Assembly (NCBI GenBank): GCA_046715095.1
Contig: JBKJZQ010000042.1
Span: 1 to 17,868 of the forward strand
Direction: 5' to 3'
DNA length: 17,868 nt
DNA from: WHTI01 sp046715095
GTDB lineage: Bacteria; Actinomycetota; CADDZG01; WHSQ01
In this document: piece after piece, positions 6,170 to 13,303 of the stretch
How the letters are laid out: the number at the start of each line of letters is the position of its first letter
How positions within the stretch are numbered: the first letter of the stretch is position 1
The notes under the pieces: model-generated
The model's database searches: none
Told to the model about the DNA's origin: nothing
What the model saw: only the letters and a program-made list of their open reading frames with translations
Program-made: the position numbers and the translations under genes

Positions 6170-7473
6170 ATCTCCTCTCGACGTTCGCGAACGCTTTCAA
6201 GGTCCCGGACCTTCGAAGGAAGATCCTCTTCACGCTGCTGATCATCGGCGTCTATCGACTCGGGGCACACATCCCGACCCCGGGCATCGACGTCCAGGCG
6301 GCTCAGGACCTCAGCCGGAACGCCACCAGCGGCGTGTTCGCGTTCATCAACCTGTTCTCCGGTGGTGCGCTGACCCAGATGGCAATCTTCGCCCTCGGAA
6401 TCATGCCGTACATCACCTCTTCGATCATCATGCAGCTCCTTACGGTGGTCATCCCCAAGCTCGAGGCATGGCAGAAGGAGGGTGAGTCCGGCGTCAAGAA
6501 GATCAACCAGTGGACCCGTTACCTCACCGTCATGCTGGCGATGCTGCAGTCCACCGGTATCGCCTTCATCTTCCACAACGGTGGAGGTGGGGCTCAGGGT
6601 CAGGGTGGAGCGCTTGCCGGTATCGATCTGATCCCAGAGTTCACCGCACCCAGGGTGGGCCTGGTCGTCTTGTCGCTGACCGCCGGTACGGCTCTGATCA
6701 TGTGGCTGGGTGAGCTGGTCACCACGAAGGGCATCGGTAACGGGATGTCGATCCTGATCTTCGCTTCGATCGTCTCGACCCTCCCTTCAGAGGGCAACGC
6801 GATCCTTCAGCAGAAGGGGATGGGCAACTTCCTCGCGATCCTCGCGATCGGTCTCGGCGTTGTGGTGGCGATCGTCATCATGGAGCAGGGCCAGCGGCGT
6901 ATCCCCGTGCAGTACGCCAAGCGTGTCGTGGGGCGCAGGATGTACGGCGGGGGCCAGGTCTACATCCCGCTGAAGGTCAACCAGGCGGGTGTCATCCCGA
7001 TCATCTTCGCCTCCAGCGTCCTGTACATCCCGACGCTGCTGCAGAACACGATCCAGAATCCGGGGATCCAGAACTTCATCAACAACAACCTGGTGAACGC
7101 AACCAGCCCGATCTACATGATCATCTACGGGGCGATGGTGATCTTCTTCAGCTACTTCTACACGGCGATCGCGTTCAACCCGGTCGACCAGGCCGACAAC
7201 ATGAAGAAATACGGCGGGTTCATCCCCGGTATCCGTCCCGGGCGGCAGACCGCGGAGTATCTCGATCGGATACTGACCCGCATCACGCTGCCCGGCGCGT
7301 TGTTCGTCGCGGCGATCGCGTTGATGCCGTCGGTCTTCCTGGCGACCCAGGACATCCAGCAACTTCCCTTCGGCGGGACGTCGATCCTCATCACGGTTGG
7401 TGTCACGCTCGAAACGATGAAGCAGATCGAATCGCAGCTGATGATGAGACACTACGAAGGCTTCCTGAAGTAG
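6166..7473 (+). CDS. secY: Protein translocase subunit SecY
   Basis: SecY is the membrane pore of the Sec translocon, acting with SecE, SecG and SecA to export or insert proteins. The 435-residue product has the expected ten hydrophobic segments, beginning with the first helix ILFTLLIIGVYRLGAHIPTPG, the plug-region segment SGGALTQMAIFALGIMPYITSSIIMQLL, the GRRMYGGGQVYIPLKVNQAGVIPIIFASS loop and the C-terminal SILITVGVTLETMKQIESQLMMRHYEGFLK, written here only as landmarks. A glycine-rich insertion (GGGGAQGQGG, about residues 138-147) sits in an external loop. The GTG start overlaps the rplO stop by four bases; the best ribosome-binding site is GAAGG at 6151-6155. adk follows with no gap. Confidence 0.98.
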   Translation: MNLLSTFANAFKVPDLRRKILFTLLIIGVYRLGAHIPTPGIDVQAAQDLSRNATSGVFAFINLFSGGALTQMAIFALGIMPYITSSIIMQLLTVVIPKLEAWQKEGESGVKKINQWTRYLTVMLAMLQSTGIAFIFHNGGGGAQGQGGALAGIDLIPEFTAPRVGLVVLSLTAGTALIMWLGELVTTKGIGNGMSILIFASIVSTLPSEGNAILQQKGMGNFLAILAIGLGVVVAIVIMEQGQRRIPVQYAKRVVGRRMYGGGQVYIPLKVNQAGVIPIIFASSVLYIPTLLQNTIQNPGIQNFINNNLVNATSPIYMIIYGAMVIFFSYFYTAIAFNPVDQADNMKKYGGFIPGIRPGRQTAEYLDRILTRITLPGALFVAAIALMPSVFLATQDIQQLPFGGTSILITVGVTLETMKQIESQLMMRHYEGFLK

Positions 7474-8112
7474 ATGAGGCTCGTGGTTTTCGGTCCCCAG
7501 GGGGCCGGAAAGGGCACGCAGAGCCAGAAGATCTCCGAGAAGTTCGGGGTCCCTTCTATAGCGACCGGCGACATCTTTCGCTGGGCCATCTCTTCCGGCT
7601 CCGATCTCGGCGGCAAGGTCAAGTCGTTCGTCGAGTCCGGCAAGATGGTGCCCGACGATCTGACGATCGAGGTCGTCCGGCATCGGTTGTCCGAGGACGA
7701 CTGCCAGGCCGGGTTCCTCCTCGATGGGTTCCCGCGCAACCTCCATCAAGCGGATGCTCTCGATGAGATCCTTGTCGAGCAGGGCCACAAACTGGACGCC
7801 GCCCTTGCCCTCGAGGTTCCTCAAGAGGTCTCCGAGCGCCGCATCCTGGGACGGCGCATGTGCTCCCAGTGTGGCCGGAACTATCACATCGACGCCCCGC
7901 CGGCGAACGATTGGACCTGCGACATGTGCGGGGGCAAGGTCGTCCGGCGCCAGGATGATGAAGACGACGAGAGGGTTCGCGAGCGTCTCCGCCTCTATCA
8001 CGAACAGACCGAGCCCCTGAAGCAGCGGTATGCCGAGGGGGGCATCTTGCGCGAGGTCGATGGCGTAGGAACGACCTACGAGGTGTTCGCCCGGATCACA
8101 GCGGTTCTGTGA
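7474..8112 (+). CDS. adk: Adenylate kinase with zinc-binding LID
   Basis: Adenylate kinase converts ATP and AMP to two ADP in the cytoplasm. The P-loop GPQGAGKGT is at residues 7-15, TGD at 31-33, the AMP-side DGFPR at 84-88, and the LID carries C130-x2-C133 and C149-x2-C152, the four-cysteine zinc site common in Gram-positive enzymes. The DDERVRERLRLY segment (about 164-175) supplies the conserved arginines. Length is 212 residues, as usual. ATG 7474 follows the secY stop directly, without a strong Shine-Dalgarno site, so coupling is likely. The secY-adk-map order is the standard one. Confidence 0.98.
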   Translation: MRLVVFGPQGAGKGTQSQKISEKFGVPSIATGDIFRWAISSGSDLGGKVKSFVESGKMVPDDLTIEVVRHRLSEDDCQAGFLLDGFPRNLHQADALDEILVEQGHKLDAALALEVPQEVSERRILGRRMCSQCGRNYHIDAPPANDWTCDMCGGKVVRRQDDEDDERVRERLRLYHEQTEPLKQRYAEGGILREVDGVGTTYEVFARITAVL

Positions 8113-8861
8113 TCTACAAGAAGAGTCCCCAGGAGATCGAGATCATGGGCCGGGCGGGCGACATCCTCGCCGCCACGCTCGACCGTCTCGAGGCTGAGCT
8201 GCGACCCGGGATCACGACCATGGAGCTCGACGAGATCGCGGAGGAGTCGATCACCTCGGCGGGCGCCAAGCCGTCGTTCAAGGGGTACCGGGGTTACCCG
8301 GCATCGATCTGTACGTCCGCGAACGAGGTGATCGTTCACGGGATCCCGGGGCCGCTGGCGCTCAAGGACGGGGACGTCGTTTCGATCGACGTCGGCGTCT
8401 ACTACGAGGGCTTCCACGCCGATTCCGCCTGGACGTTCCCGGTGGGCGAGGTTTCCGGCGAGGTGATGGACCTCTTGAAAGCAACCGAGAGCTCTCTGTG
8501 GACGGCGATCGAGCAGTGCAAGCCCGGGAACCGCGTGGGCGATATCGGTCATGCGGTCGAGTCGTCCATCCGCCCTCACGGTTACGGAGTGGTGCGGGAG
8601 TACGTGGGTCACGGGGTGGGGCGAGCCCTGCACGAGGAGCCGCAGATCCCGAATTATGGACCCCCGGGGCGGCGGGAGGTGCTCTCGGCCGGGATGACCC
8701 TGGCGGTCGAACCGATGATCAACCTGGGCGGACCGGAGACCGAGGCCCTCGACGACGGCTGGACCGTGGTCACGGCCGACCGCAGCGTCTCGGCCCATTT
8801 CGAGCACACGGTGGCGATCGTTCTGGAGGGCCACGAGGTCCTCACCAGGAGGGGCGGATGA
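8109..8861 (+). CDS. map: Methionine aminopeptidase, type I
   Basis: This metalloprotease removes the N-terminal methionine from new proteins. The 250-residue product has the full set of metal ligands by pattern: D94 and D105 (SIDVGVYYEGFHADSAW), H168 (GHGVGR), E201 (VEPMIN) and E232 (SAHFEHTVA), plus the substrate-side H77. There is no N-terminal zinc-finger extension, so it is the short bacterial form. The GTG start overlaps the adk stop by four bases. Its stop is followed by the first substantial gap in the block. Confidence 0.97.
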   Translation: MIYKKSPQEIEIMGRAGDILAATLDRLEAELRPGITTMELDEIAEESITSAGAKPSFKGYRGYPASICTSANEVIVHGIPGPLALKDGDVVSIDVGVYYEGFHADSAWTFPVGEVSGEVMDLLKATESSLWTAIEQCKPGNRVGDIGHAVESSIRPHGYGVVREYVGHGVGRALHEEPQIPNYGPPGRREVLSAGMTLAVEPMINLGGPETEALDDGWTVVTADRSVSAHFEHTVAIVLEGHEVLTRRGG

Positions 8862-8874
8862 GCCCCGTTTCGGT

Positions 8875-8903
8875 TAGACCAGGGGGGGTTCCCCTGTTAT
8901 CAT
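8875..8903 (+). promoter_or_regulatory. Predicted promoter for infA-rpmJ-rpsM-rpsK-rpsD-rpoA
   Basis: A TAGACC -35-like hexamer (8875-8880) and a TATCAT -10 hexamer (8898-8903) are separated by exactly 17 bases, placing the start of transcription near 8910. The flanking bases (GTTAGACC ... GTTATCATGC) closely match the promoter before rplM. The spacer holds an inverted repeat, CAGGGG at 8880-8885 and CCCCTG at 8891-8896. Supported by pattern only. Confidence 0.6.
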
Positions 8904-8932
8904 GCTTTGCCGGTCCAGTCTCGGGTTTACTC

Positions 8933-8953
8933 GCGCCCCTTGGGGGCGCTTTT
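8933..8953 (+). terminator. Terminator-like hairpin in the infA leader, possible attenuator
   Basis: GCGCCCC (8933-8939) and GGGGCGC (8943-8949) form a perfect 7-bp stem with a 3-base loop, followed directly by TTTT (8950-8953). It lies about 25 bases after the predicted start of transcription and before infA, so it would be in the infA transcript as well as in any read-through from map. No clear competing antiterminator pairing was seen. Confidence 0.55.
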
Positions 8954-8999
8954 CGTGGCCCAGGAGAAATCAAGATCGACGGTGAGCGGGGTTTCGCGC

Positions 9000-9260
9000 G
9001 TGGCGAAGAAGAACGTGGCGAAGAAGAACAAGGAGCAGTCTTCCGGCAAGGAAGAGGGCATCCAGGTCGAGGGCTCGGTGATCGAGCCTCTTCCGAATGC
9101 CATGTTCCGCGTCGAGCTGGACAACGGTCACCGGGTGCTCGCTCACATCTCCGGCAAGATGCGGATGCACTACATCCGGATCCTTCCGGGCGACCGGGTG
9201 CTGGTAGAGCTGTCGCCGTACGACCTCACCAGAGGTCGGGTCGTGTACCGGTACAAGTAG
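9000..9260 (+). CDS. infA: Translation initiation factor IF-1
   Basis: IF-1 is an OB-fold protein that binds the 30S A site during initiation. The core from EEGIQVEGSVIEPLPNAMFRVEL to the end (ISGKMRMHYIRILPGDRVLVELSPYDLTRGR, then VVYRYK) is a near-textbook match. The start is uncertain: IF-1 is usually about 72 residues, whereas the frame is open back to 8907. GTG 9000 gives 86 residues and GTG 9015 gives 81; GTG 8982 and GTG 8955 are also in frame. The two GTG codons at 9000 and 9015 head identical 15-base copies (VAKKN twice). None of these starts has a strong Shine-Dalgarno site. rpmJ follows after 13 bases. Confidence 0.95.
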   Translation: MAKKNVAKKNKEQSSGKEEGIQVEGSVIEPLPNAMFRVELDNGHRVLAHISGKMRMHYIRILPGDRVLVELSPYDLTRGRVVYRYK

Positions 9261-9273
9261 ACCAAGGGGCCAA

Positions 9274-9387
9274 ATGAAGGTTCGTCCGAGCGTCAAGAAG
9301 ATGTGTGACAAATGCAAGGTGATCCGTCGCCGCGGAGCGGTGATGGTCATTTGCTCGAACCCGCGTCACAAACAGCGCCAAGGATAG
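9274..9387 (+). CDS. rpmJ: 50S ribosomal protein L36 (zinc-binding form)
   Basis: L36 is the smallest 50S protein. The 37-residue product begins MKVRPSVKKMCDKCKVIRRR and holds the C11, C14, C27, H32 zinc ribbon of the zinc-binding form. AAGGGG just upstream (about 9264-9269) is the ribosome-binding site. The infA-rpmJ-rpsM order is conserved. The gene ends GKxQG-like (KQRQG), as in many homologues, 12 bases before rpsM. Confidence 0.97.
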   Translation: MKVRPSVKKMCDKCKVIRRRGAVMVICSNPRHKQRQG

Positions 9388-9399
9388 GAAAGGAACAGC

Positions 9400-9777
9400 G
9401 TGGCACGAATCGCAGGAGTGGACTTGCCGAGAGAGAAGCGTCTCGACATCGCCCTCACCTATATCTACGGGGTCGGTAACACCAAAGCCGTCGAGACTTG
9501 TGTCGGCGCCAAGGTCGACCCTGCCACCAGGACCCGGGATCTGACCGACGAAGAGGTCGTTCGGATCCGCGACTGGATCAGTGACAACTATCGCGTCGAG
9601 GGTGACCTCAGGCGTGAGGTGAACCTGAACATCAAGCGCAAGGTCGAGATCGGTTGTTACCAGGGACTCCGGCACCGCCGCGGTCTTCCCGTTCACGGTC
9701 AGCGCACGCACACGAATGCTCGCACCCGTAAAGGTCCGAAGAAGACGGTTGCCGGCAAGAAGAAAACCAAGAAGTAA
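9400..9777 (+). CDS. rpsM: 30S ribosomal protein S13
   Basis: S13 is a head protein that contacts L5 and the P-site tRNA. The 125-residue product starts MARIAGVDLPREKRLDIALTY, contains the helix-hairpin-helix YIYGVGNTKA near residue 25, and ends with the conserved GLRHRRGLPVHGQRTHTNARTRKG block and a lysine-rich tail. Translation begins at GTG 9400 with AAAGGA at 9389-9394. In E. coli S4 represses this operon at the rpsM leader; no equivalent pseudoknot was recognised here. Confidence 0.98.
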   Translation: MARIAGVDLPREKRLDIALTYIYGVGNTKAVETCVGAKVDPATRTRDLTDEEVVRIRDWISDNYRVEGDLRREVNLNIKRKVEIGCYQGLRHRRGLPVHGQRTHTNARTRKGPKKTVAGKKKTKK

Positions 9778-9801
9778 GTCCCCCGGGGAGAAAGAGGACA
9801 G

Positions 9802-10197
9802 TTGGCACCTCCTAAGAAGGCGAAGAAGACTCGCCGCAAGGAAAAGAAGAACGTCGTACACGGTGTTGCCCACATCAAGTCGACCTTCAACAACACGATC
9901 ATCTCGATCTCAGATCTCGAGGGGAACGTGCTGTCGTGGGCTTCGGCCGGCAACGTCGGCTTCAAGGGTTCGCGTAAGTCGACCCCCTTCGCGGCGCAGC
10001 TTGCCGCTGAGACGGCGTCTCGACGCGCCCAGGAGCACGGCGTCCGTCGTGTTGACGTCGAAGTGAAGGGCCCGGGTTCCGGTCGAGAGACCGCGATCCG
10101 CTCCCTTCAGGCTTCGGGTCTCGAGGTCATCGGGATCAAGGACGTCACACCGGTGCCGCATAACGGTTGCCGTCCTCGAAAGAGGAGGCGCGTCTGA
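9802..10197 (+). CDS. rpsK: 30S ribosomal protein S11
   Basis: S11 forms part of the 30S platform near the mRNA exit. The 131-residue protein shows GVAHIKSTFNNTIISISD, GNVLSWASAGNVGFKGSRKSTPFAAQ and the C-terminal DVTPVPHNGCRPRKRRRV, all diagnostic. The start is TTG 9802: the frame is closed by the rpsM stop at 9775 and no ATG or GTG lies between, and AGAGG at 9793-9797 is four bases upstream. The stop shares one base with the rpsD ATG. Confidence 0.97.
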   Translation: MAPPKKAKKTRRKEKKNVVHGVAHIKSTFNNTIISISDLEGNVLSWASAGNVGFKGSRKSTPFAAQLAAETASRRAQEHGVRRVDVEVKGPGSGRETAIRSLQASGLEVIGIKDVTPVPHNGCRPRKRRRV

Positions 10198-10823
10198 TGG
10201 CCAGGTACATCGGTCCGGTCTGCAAGCTCTGCAGGCGTGAGAAGACGAAGCTGTTCCTCAAAGGGACCCGCTGCGAGTCACCGAAGTGTCCGATCGAGAA
10301 GGGGAAGCCCCCTCCCGGCGAGCACGGACGTGCACGCGTGCGCGAGTCCGAGTACCTACTCCAGCTCCGCGAGAAGCAGAAGGCGAAGCGTTTCTACGGG
10401 ATCCTCGAGAAGCAGTTCCGCAGCTACTACGAGGAAGCCGTCCGCTCGAAAGGCGTCACGGGTGAGGAGCTCATGCGTATCTGTGAGTCCCGTTTGGACA
10501 ACGTCGTCTACCGAGCCGGGTTCGCGATGAACCGTCCGATGGCGCGCCAGCTCGTCTCGCACGGGCACTTCGAGGTCAACGGTAAGAAGGTCAACATCCC
10601 CTCCTTCCGGGTCAAGCCCGGGGACACGGTCTCCGTCCGTGGTCGTTCCAGGACCATCGGCCGGATCGTTGAGAACGCGTCCTATGCGGAGGGACGGCCG
10701 TCGCCTGAGTGGCTCAGCTCGAATCTCAAAGAGTTGTCCTGCGAGGTTCGAACGCTTCCGGAGCGGGGCCAGATGGACATTCCGGTTCAAGAACAGCTCA
10801 TCGTCGAGTACTACTCGAAGTAG
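10197..10823 (+). CDS. rpsD: 30S ribosomal protein S4, four-cysteine zinc form
   Basis: S4 nucleates assembly of the 30S body and is an autoregulator in several bacteria. The 208-residue product carries C9, C12, C26 and C31 in its N-terminal region, the zinc-binding form seen in Thermus and many Gram-positives. The S4 RNA-binding domain (ESRLDNVVYRAGF, ARQLVSHGHFEVNGKKVNIPS) occupies about residues 98-160. ATG 10197 overlaps the rpsK stop by one base and has AGGAGG at 10183-10188; an open stretch back to 10167 lies inside rpsK and is not needed. Confidence 0.98.
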   Translation: MARYIGPVCKLCRREKTKLFLKGTRCESPKCPIEKGKPPPGEHGRARVRESEYLLQLREKQKAKRFYGILEKQFRSYYEEAVRSKGVTGEELMRICESRLDNVVYRAGFAMNRPMARQLVSHGHFEVNGKKVNIPSFRVKPGDTVSVRGRSRTIGRIVENASYAEGRPSPEWLSSNLKELSCEVRTLPERGQMDIPVQEQLIVEYYSK

Positions 10824-10839
10824 AGGCAACGACTAGGAC

Positions 10840-10859
10840 CGCCGGCACCATCGCCGGCG
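10840..10859 (+). other. Stem-loop between rpsD and rpoA
   Basis: CGCCGGC (10840-10846) and GCCGGCG (10853-10859) form a perfect 7-bp G/C stem with a 6-base loop (accatc). It lies in the 59-base gap before rpoA, 14 bases ahead of the rpoA ribosome-binding site, and has no T-run, so it is probably not a terminator. It could tune rpoA expression or mRNA decay; chance is also possible in such G/C-rich DNA. Confidence 0.4.
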
Positions 10860-10882
10860 ACTCCTACGCTGAGAGGAGCTTC

Positions 10883-11824
10883 ATGGATCTTCTGATAGTT
10901 CAGCGTCCTCAGATCTCCGAAGAGGAGATCTCTGACGTCCGTTCGCGGTTCACGATCGAACCGCTCGAGCCTGGTTTCGGCTACACGCTGGGGAACTCGT
11001 TGAGGCGAACCCTGCTGTCGTCGATCCCCGGTGCTGCCGTTACTCAGATCAAGATCGACGGCGTGCTCCACGAGTTCTCTACGATCGATGGGATCACTGA
11101 GGATGTGACCGACATCGTCCTCAATCTCAAGGAGCTCGTGATCCAGAGCGAGAACGTCGAGGCGACCACCGTTCACCTTCGTGTGACGGGTCCGGCCGAG
11201 GTCACCGCCGGCGATATCGAACTCCCCACGGGCGTCGAGATCCTCAACTCCGACAAGCACATCGCCACGCTCAACAAGAAGGCGACGCTGTCGATGGAGC
11301 TCAAGGTCGAGCAGGGCCGCGGGTACGTTCCGGCGGATTCGTCGCAGAAGGACTCGATCGGGACCGTACCGATCGACGCCCTGTTCTCGCCCGTCTCCCG
11401 GGTGACCTACGAAGTCGAGCCCACCCGTGTCGAGCAGATGACCAACTACGACCGGTTGATCCTCGACGTCGAGACCAACGGTGCGATCAAGCCGAGCGAC
11501 GCGTTGTCGTCCGCAGGCTCGACGCTCGTCGAGCTGCTCCAGCTCTTCTCGGGTGTCGGCGAGGGCGCGGTCGGCCTCCAGCTCGGTCCCGAGCCGGGCG
11601 AAGAGGAGGCCTCCGGCGTCCTCGCGCAGCCGATCGAAGAGATGGATCTCACGGTTCGTTCGTACAACTGCCTGAAGCGCGAAGGCGTTCAGTCGGTCGG
11701 CGAGCTCGTCGAGAAGTCCGAGGAGGACCTCCTCGAGATCCGCAACTTCGGGCAGAAGTCGATCGATGAGGTCAAGGCGAAGCTCGAAGAGATGGGCCTC
11801 GGACTGAAGAAGAAAGACTTCTAA
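10883..11824 (+). CDS. rpoA: DNA-directed RNA polymerase alpha subunit
   Basis: Alpha dimerises to start RNA polymerase assembly, and its C-terminal domain contacts promoter DNA and activators. The 313-residue product has the N-terminal domain (FTIEPLEPGFGYTLGNSLRR near residue 23, then the IDGVLHEFSTIDGITEDVTDI region), a short acidic linker (about 235-245, PEPGEEEASG), and the C-terminal domain with LTVRSYNCLKREGV, where R259 and N262 match the DNA-contacting Arg and Asn of E. coli. ATG 10883 has AGGAG at 10874-10878; the frame is open to 10709 but that overlaps rpsD. One base separates it from rplQ. Confidence 0.98.
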   Translation: MDLLIVQRPQISEEEISDVRSRFTIEPLEPGFGYTLGNSLRRTLLSSIPGAAVTQIKIDGVLHEFSTIDGITEDVTDIVLNLKELVIQSENVEATTVHLRVTGPAEVTAGDIELPTGVEILNSDKHIATLNKKATLSMELKVEQGRGYVPADSSQKDSIGTVPIDALFSPVSRVTYEVEPTRVEQMTNYDRLILDVETNGAIKPSDALSSAGSTLVELLQLFSGVGEGAVGLQLGPEPGEEEASGVLAQPIEEMDLTVRSYNCLKREGVQSVGELVEKSEEDLLEIRNFGQKSIDEVKAKLEEMGLGLKKKDF

Positions 11825-11825
11825 G

Positions 11826-12488
11826 ATGCCTCAGCCGAAGAAGGGTGCCCGCCTCGGGTCCAACCCGAAGCATCAGAAGCTGATGATGGCGAACCTCGCG
11901 GTGTCGCTCTTCGATCACGAGAGCATCACCACCACCGAGGCCAAGGCCAAGGTGCTGAGGCCCTACGCCGAGAAGCTGATCACGAAGGCAAAGAAGGGCT
12001 CGGTCCACGACCGGCGCAACGTTCTCAGCCACATCGAGGACCGCGCGATCGTGCACAAGCTCTTCGCCGACATCGCCCCGCGGTTTTCCGACCGCAACGG
12101 TGGCTACACCCGGATCCTCAAGCTCGGTCCTCGCAACGGCGACAACGCCCCTATGGCCCTGATCGAGCTGGTCGAAGGGGGCGTCACGCACCACGACGAG
12201 ACGGGCGCCGAAACCACCACGCGCAGACGCATACGCCGGCCCGGACGGCGCGCCGAACCTGATGCCGAGGTCGCTGCCGACCTCGAGAACGAGGATGAAG
12301 TCGCGTCCTCGGACGAGGAGGACTACCCGGCCACCGCGTCCGCCGACGCCGACGCATCCGAGGTTCCTGAGGAGTCGATCGAGGAAGCCTCGGACGAGGC
12401 ATCCGGCGACGAGCCTGTCGGGGCTTCCGGGGACGCAGACGCGGACACTTCGCAGGATGAGCCGGGCGAGACCGAGAAAGAAAGCTGA
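11826..12488 (+). CDS. rplQ: 50S ribosomal protein L17 with long acidic tail
   Basis: L17 is a 50S protein near the tunnel exit. Residues 1-117 are the normal L17 core (LGSNPKHQKLMMANLAVSLF, TTTEAKAKVLRPYAEKLIT, GGYTRILKLGPRNGDNAPMALIEL). It continues with a basic patch, RRRIRRPGRR (133-142), and an acidic tail rich in Asp, Glu, Ala and Ser (about 144-220). The total of 220 residues compares with about 127 in E. coli; actinobacterial L17 proteins commonly have extended ends but this is at the long end. No strong ribosome-binding site is visible before ATG 11826, one base after the rpoA stop, so coupling is likely. Its stop overlaps the proposed truA start. Confidence 0.97.
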   Translation: MPQPKKGARLGSNPKHQKLMMANLAVSLFDHESITTTEAKAKVLRPYAEKLITKAKKGSVHDRRNVLSHIEDRAIVHKLFADIAPRFSDRNGGYTRILKLGPRNGDNAPMALIELVEGGVTHHDETGAETTTRRRIRRPGRRAEPDAEVAADLENEDEVASSDEEDYPATASADADASEVPEESIEEASDEASGDEPVGASGDADADTSQDEPGETEKES

Positions 12489-13291
12489 ACCTCCGTCTCG
12501 ACCTCGCGTACGACGGAACACCGTTCCATGGGTTCGCTCGCCAGCCCGACCTGAGGACCGTCCAAGGTGAGATCGAGGACGCCCTCTCCAGGCTGTTCGG
12601 GCGCGAGGTGGCGACCGTCGTGGCCGGACGAACCGATGCCGGAGTCCACGCCCTCGGTCAGGTCGTCTCGACCGCCGACGCGCCGGATGACCTCGACCTC
12701 GTGGCTCTCAGGGACAAGCTCAACGGGATGCTGGGTCCCGAGATCGCGTTCTCGGGCGCCGCGGAGGTGCCACGAGACTTCAGCGCCCGCTTCTCGGCGA
12801 AGTCCCGGTGCTACGTATATGCACTCCGGGATGGAGAGGTTCCCGACCCATTCCTTGTCCACACCACGTGGCAGGTCAAGAGCGGTCTCGATGTCGATCT
12901 GATGAACGAGGCGGCCGGCCACCTCGTCGGCGAGCACGACTTTCGCTCCTTTGGACGGCTGCCCGACCCCGACGCTTCGGGGGTCCGGAAGTTGTTCGAG
13001 TTGAGATGCATCCGGGATGGAGACCTGGTCCGGATCCGGGCGAGGGCGAACGCGTTCATCCAACAGATGGTGCGGTCGCTGGTGGGGATCCTCGCGGAGG
13101 TCGGGACCGGCACGAGGGCGCCGGACGAGATCCCGGCGATCCTCGAGGCGCACGACCGGGGGGAGGCAGGGGCTGTGGCGCCTCCTAAGGGCCTCTGCCT
13201 GGTCTCCGTCGAGTATGACGAGGGATGGAGCAGGCCGCTCGATGCGGCCGTTTTAAGAAGCTCTCATTGGCCGTTTGACCCGCCCAAATAG
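12485..13291 (+). CDS. truA: tRNA pseudouridine synthase TruA, probable CTG start
   Basis: TruA makes pseudouridine at tRNA positions 38-40. The catalytic motif GRTDAGVHALGQ is present, with the nucleophile at D51 counting from the proposed start, followed by CYVYALRDGE, FRSFGR and the QQMVRSLVG segment. The conserved N-terminal strand (LRLDLAYDGTPFHGFARQ) is encoded only upstream of the first GTG at 12608, yet 12461-12607 holds no in-frame ATG, GTG or TTG. The best candidate is CTG 12485, which overlaps the rplQ stop in a CTGA junction just like the ATGA and GTGA junctions elsewhere here, giving 268 residues. A single-base assembly error (ATGA read as CTGA) is the alternative. The rplM promoter overlaps its last codons. 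Confidence 0.93.
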   Translation: MNLRLDLAYDGTPFHGFARQPDLRTVQGEIEDALSRLFGREVATVVAGRTDAGVHALGQVVSTADAPDDLDLVALRDKLNGMLGPEIAFSGAAEVPRDFSARFSAKSRCYVYALRDGEVPDPFLVHTTWQVKSGLDVDLMNEAAGHLVGEHDFRSFGRLPDPDASGVRKLFELRCIRDGDLVRIRARANAFIQQMVRSLVGILAEVGTGTRAPDEIPAILEAHDRGEAGAVAPPKGLCLVSVEYDEGWSRPLDAAVLRSSHWPFDPPK

Positions 13292-13303
13292 GGCAGTTAT
13301 CCT
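13275..13303 (+). promoter_or_regulatory. Predicted promoter for rplM-rpsI
   Basis: TTGACC (13275-13280) and TATCCT (13298-13303) are separated by 17 bases, an excellent match to a housekeeping sigma-70-type promoter of actinobacteria. The -35 lies in the last codons of truA and the -10 just past its stop. Transcription should start near 13310, giving a leader of about 105 bases. Inverted repeats overlap it: GCCC/GGGC (13282-13285, 13291-13294) and GGGCAG/CTGCCC (13291-13296, 13302-13307); the second could also act as a weak hairpin after truA. Confidence 0.75.

Noticed and set aside
6787..8001. A 404-codon open frame on the minus strand across secY and adk
   Set aside because: It is antisense to two certain genes, its product is rich in Arg, Asp and His in the way usual for G/C-rich antisense shadows, and it matches no family I know.
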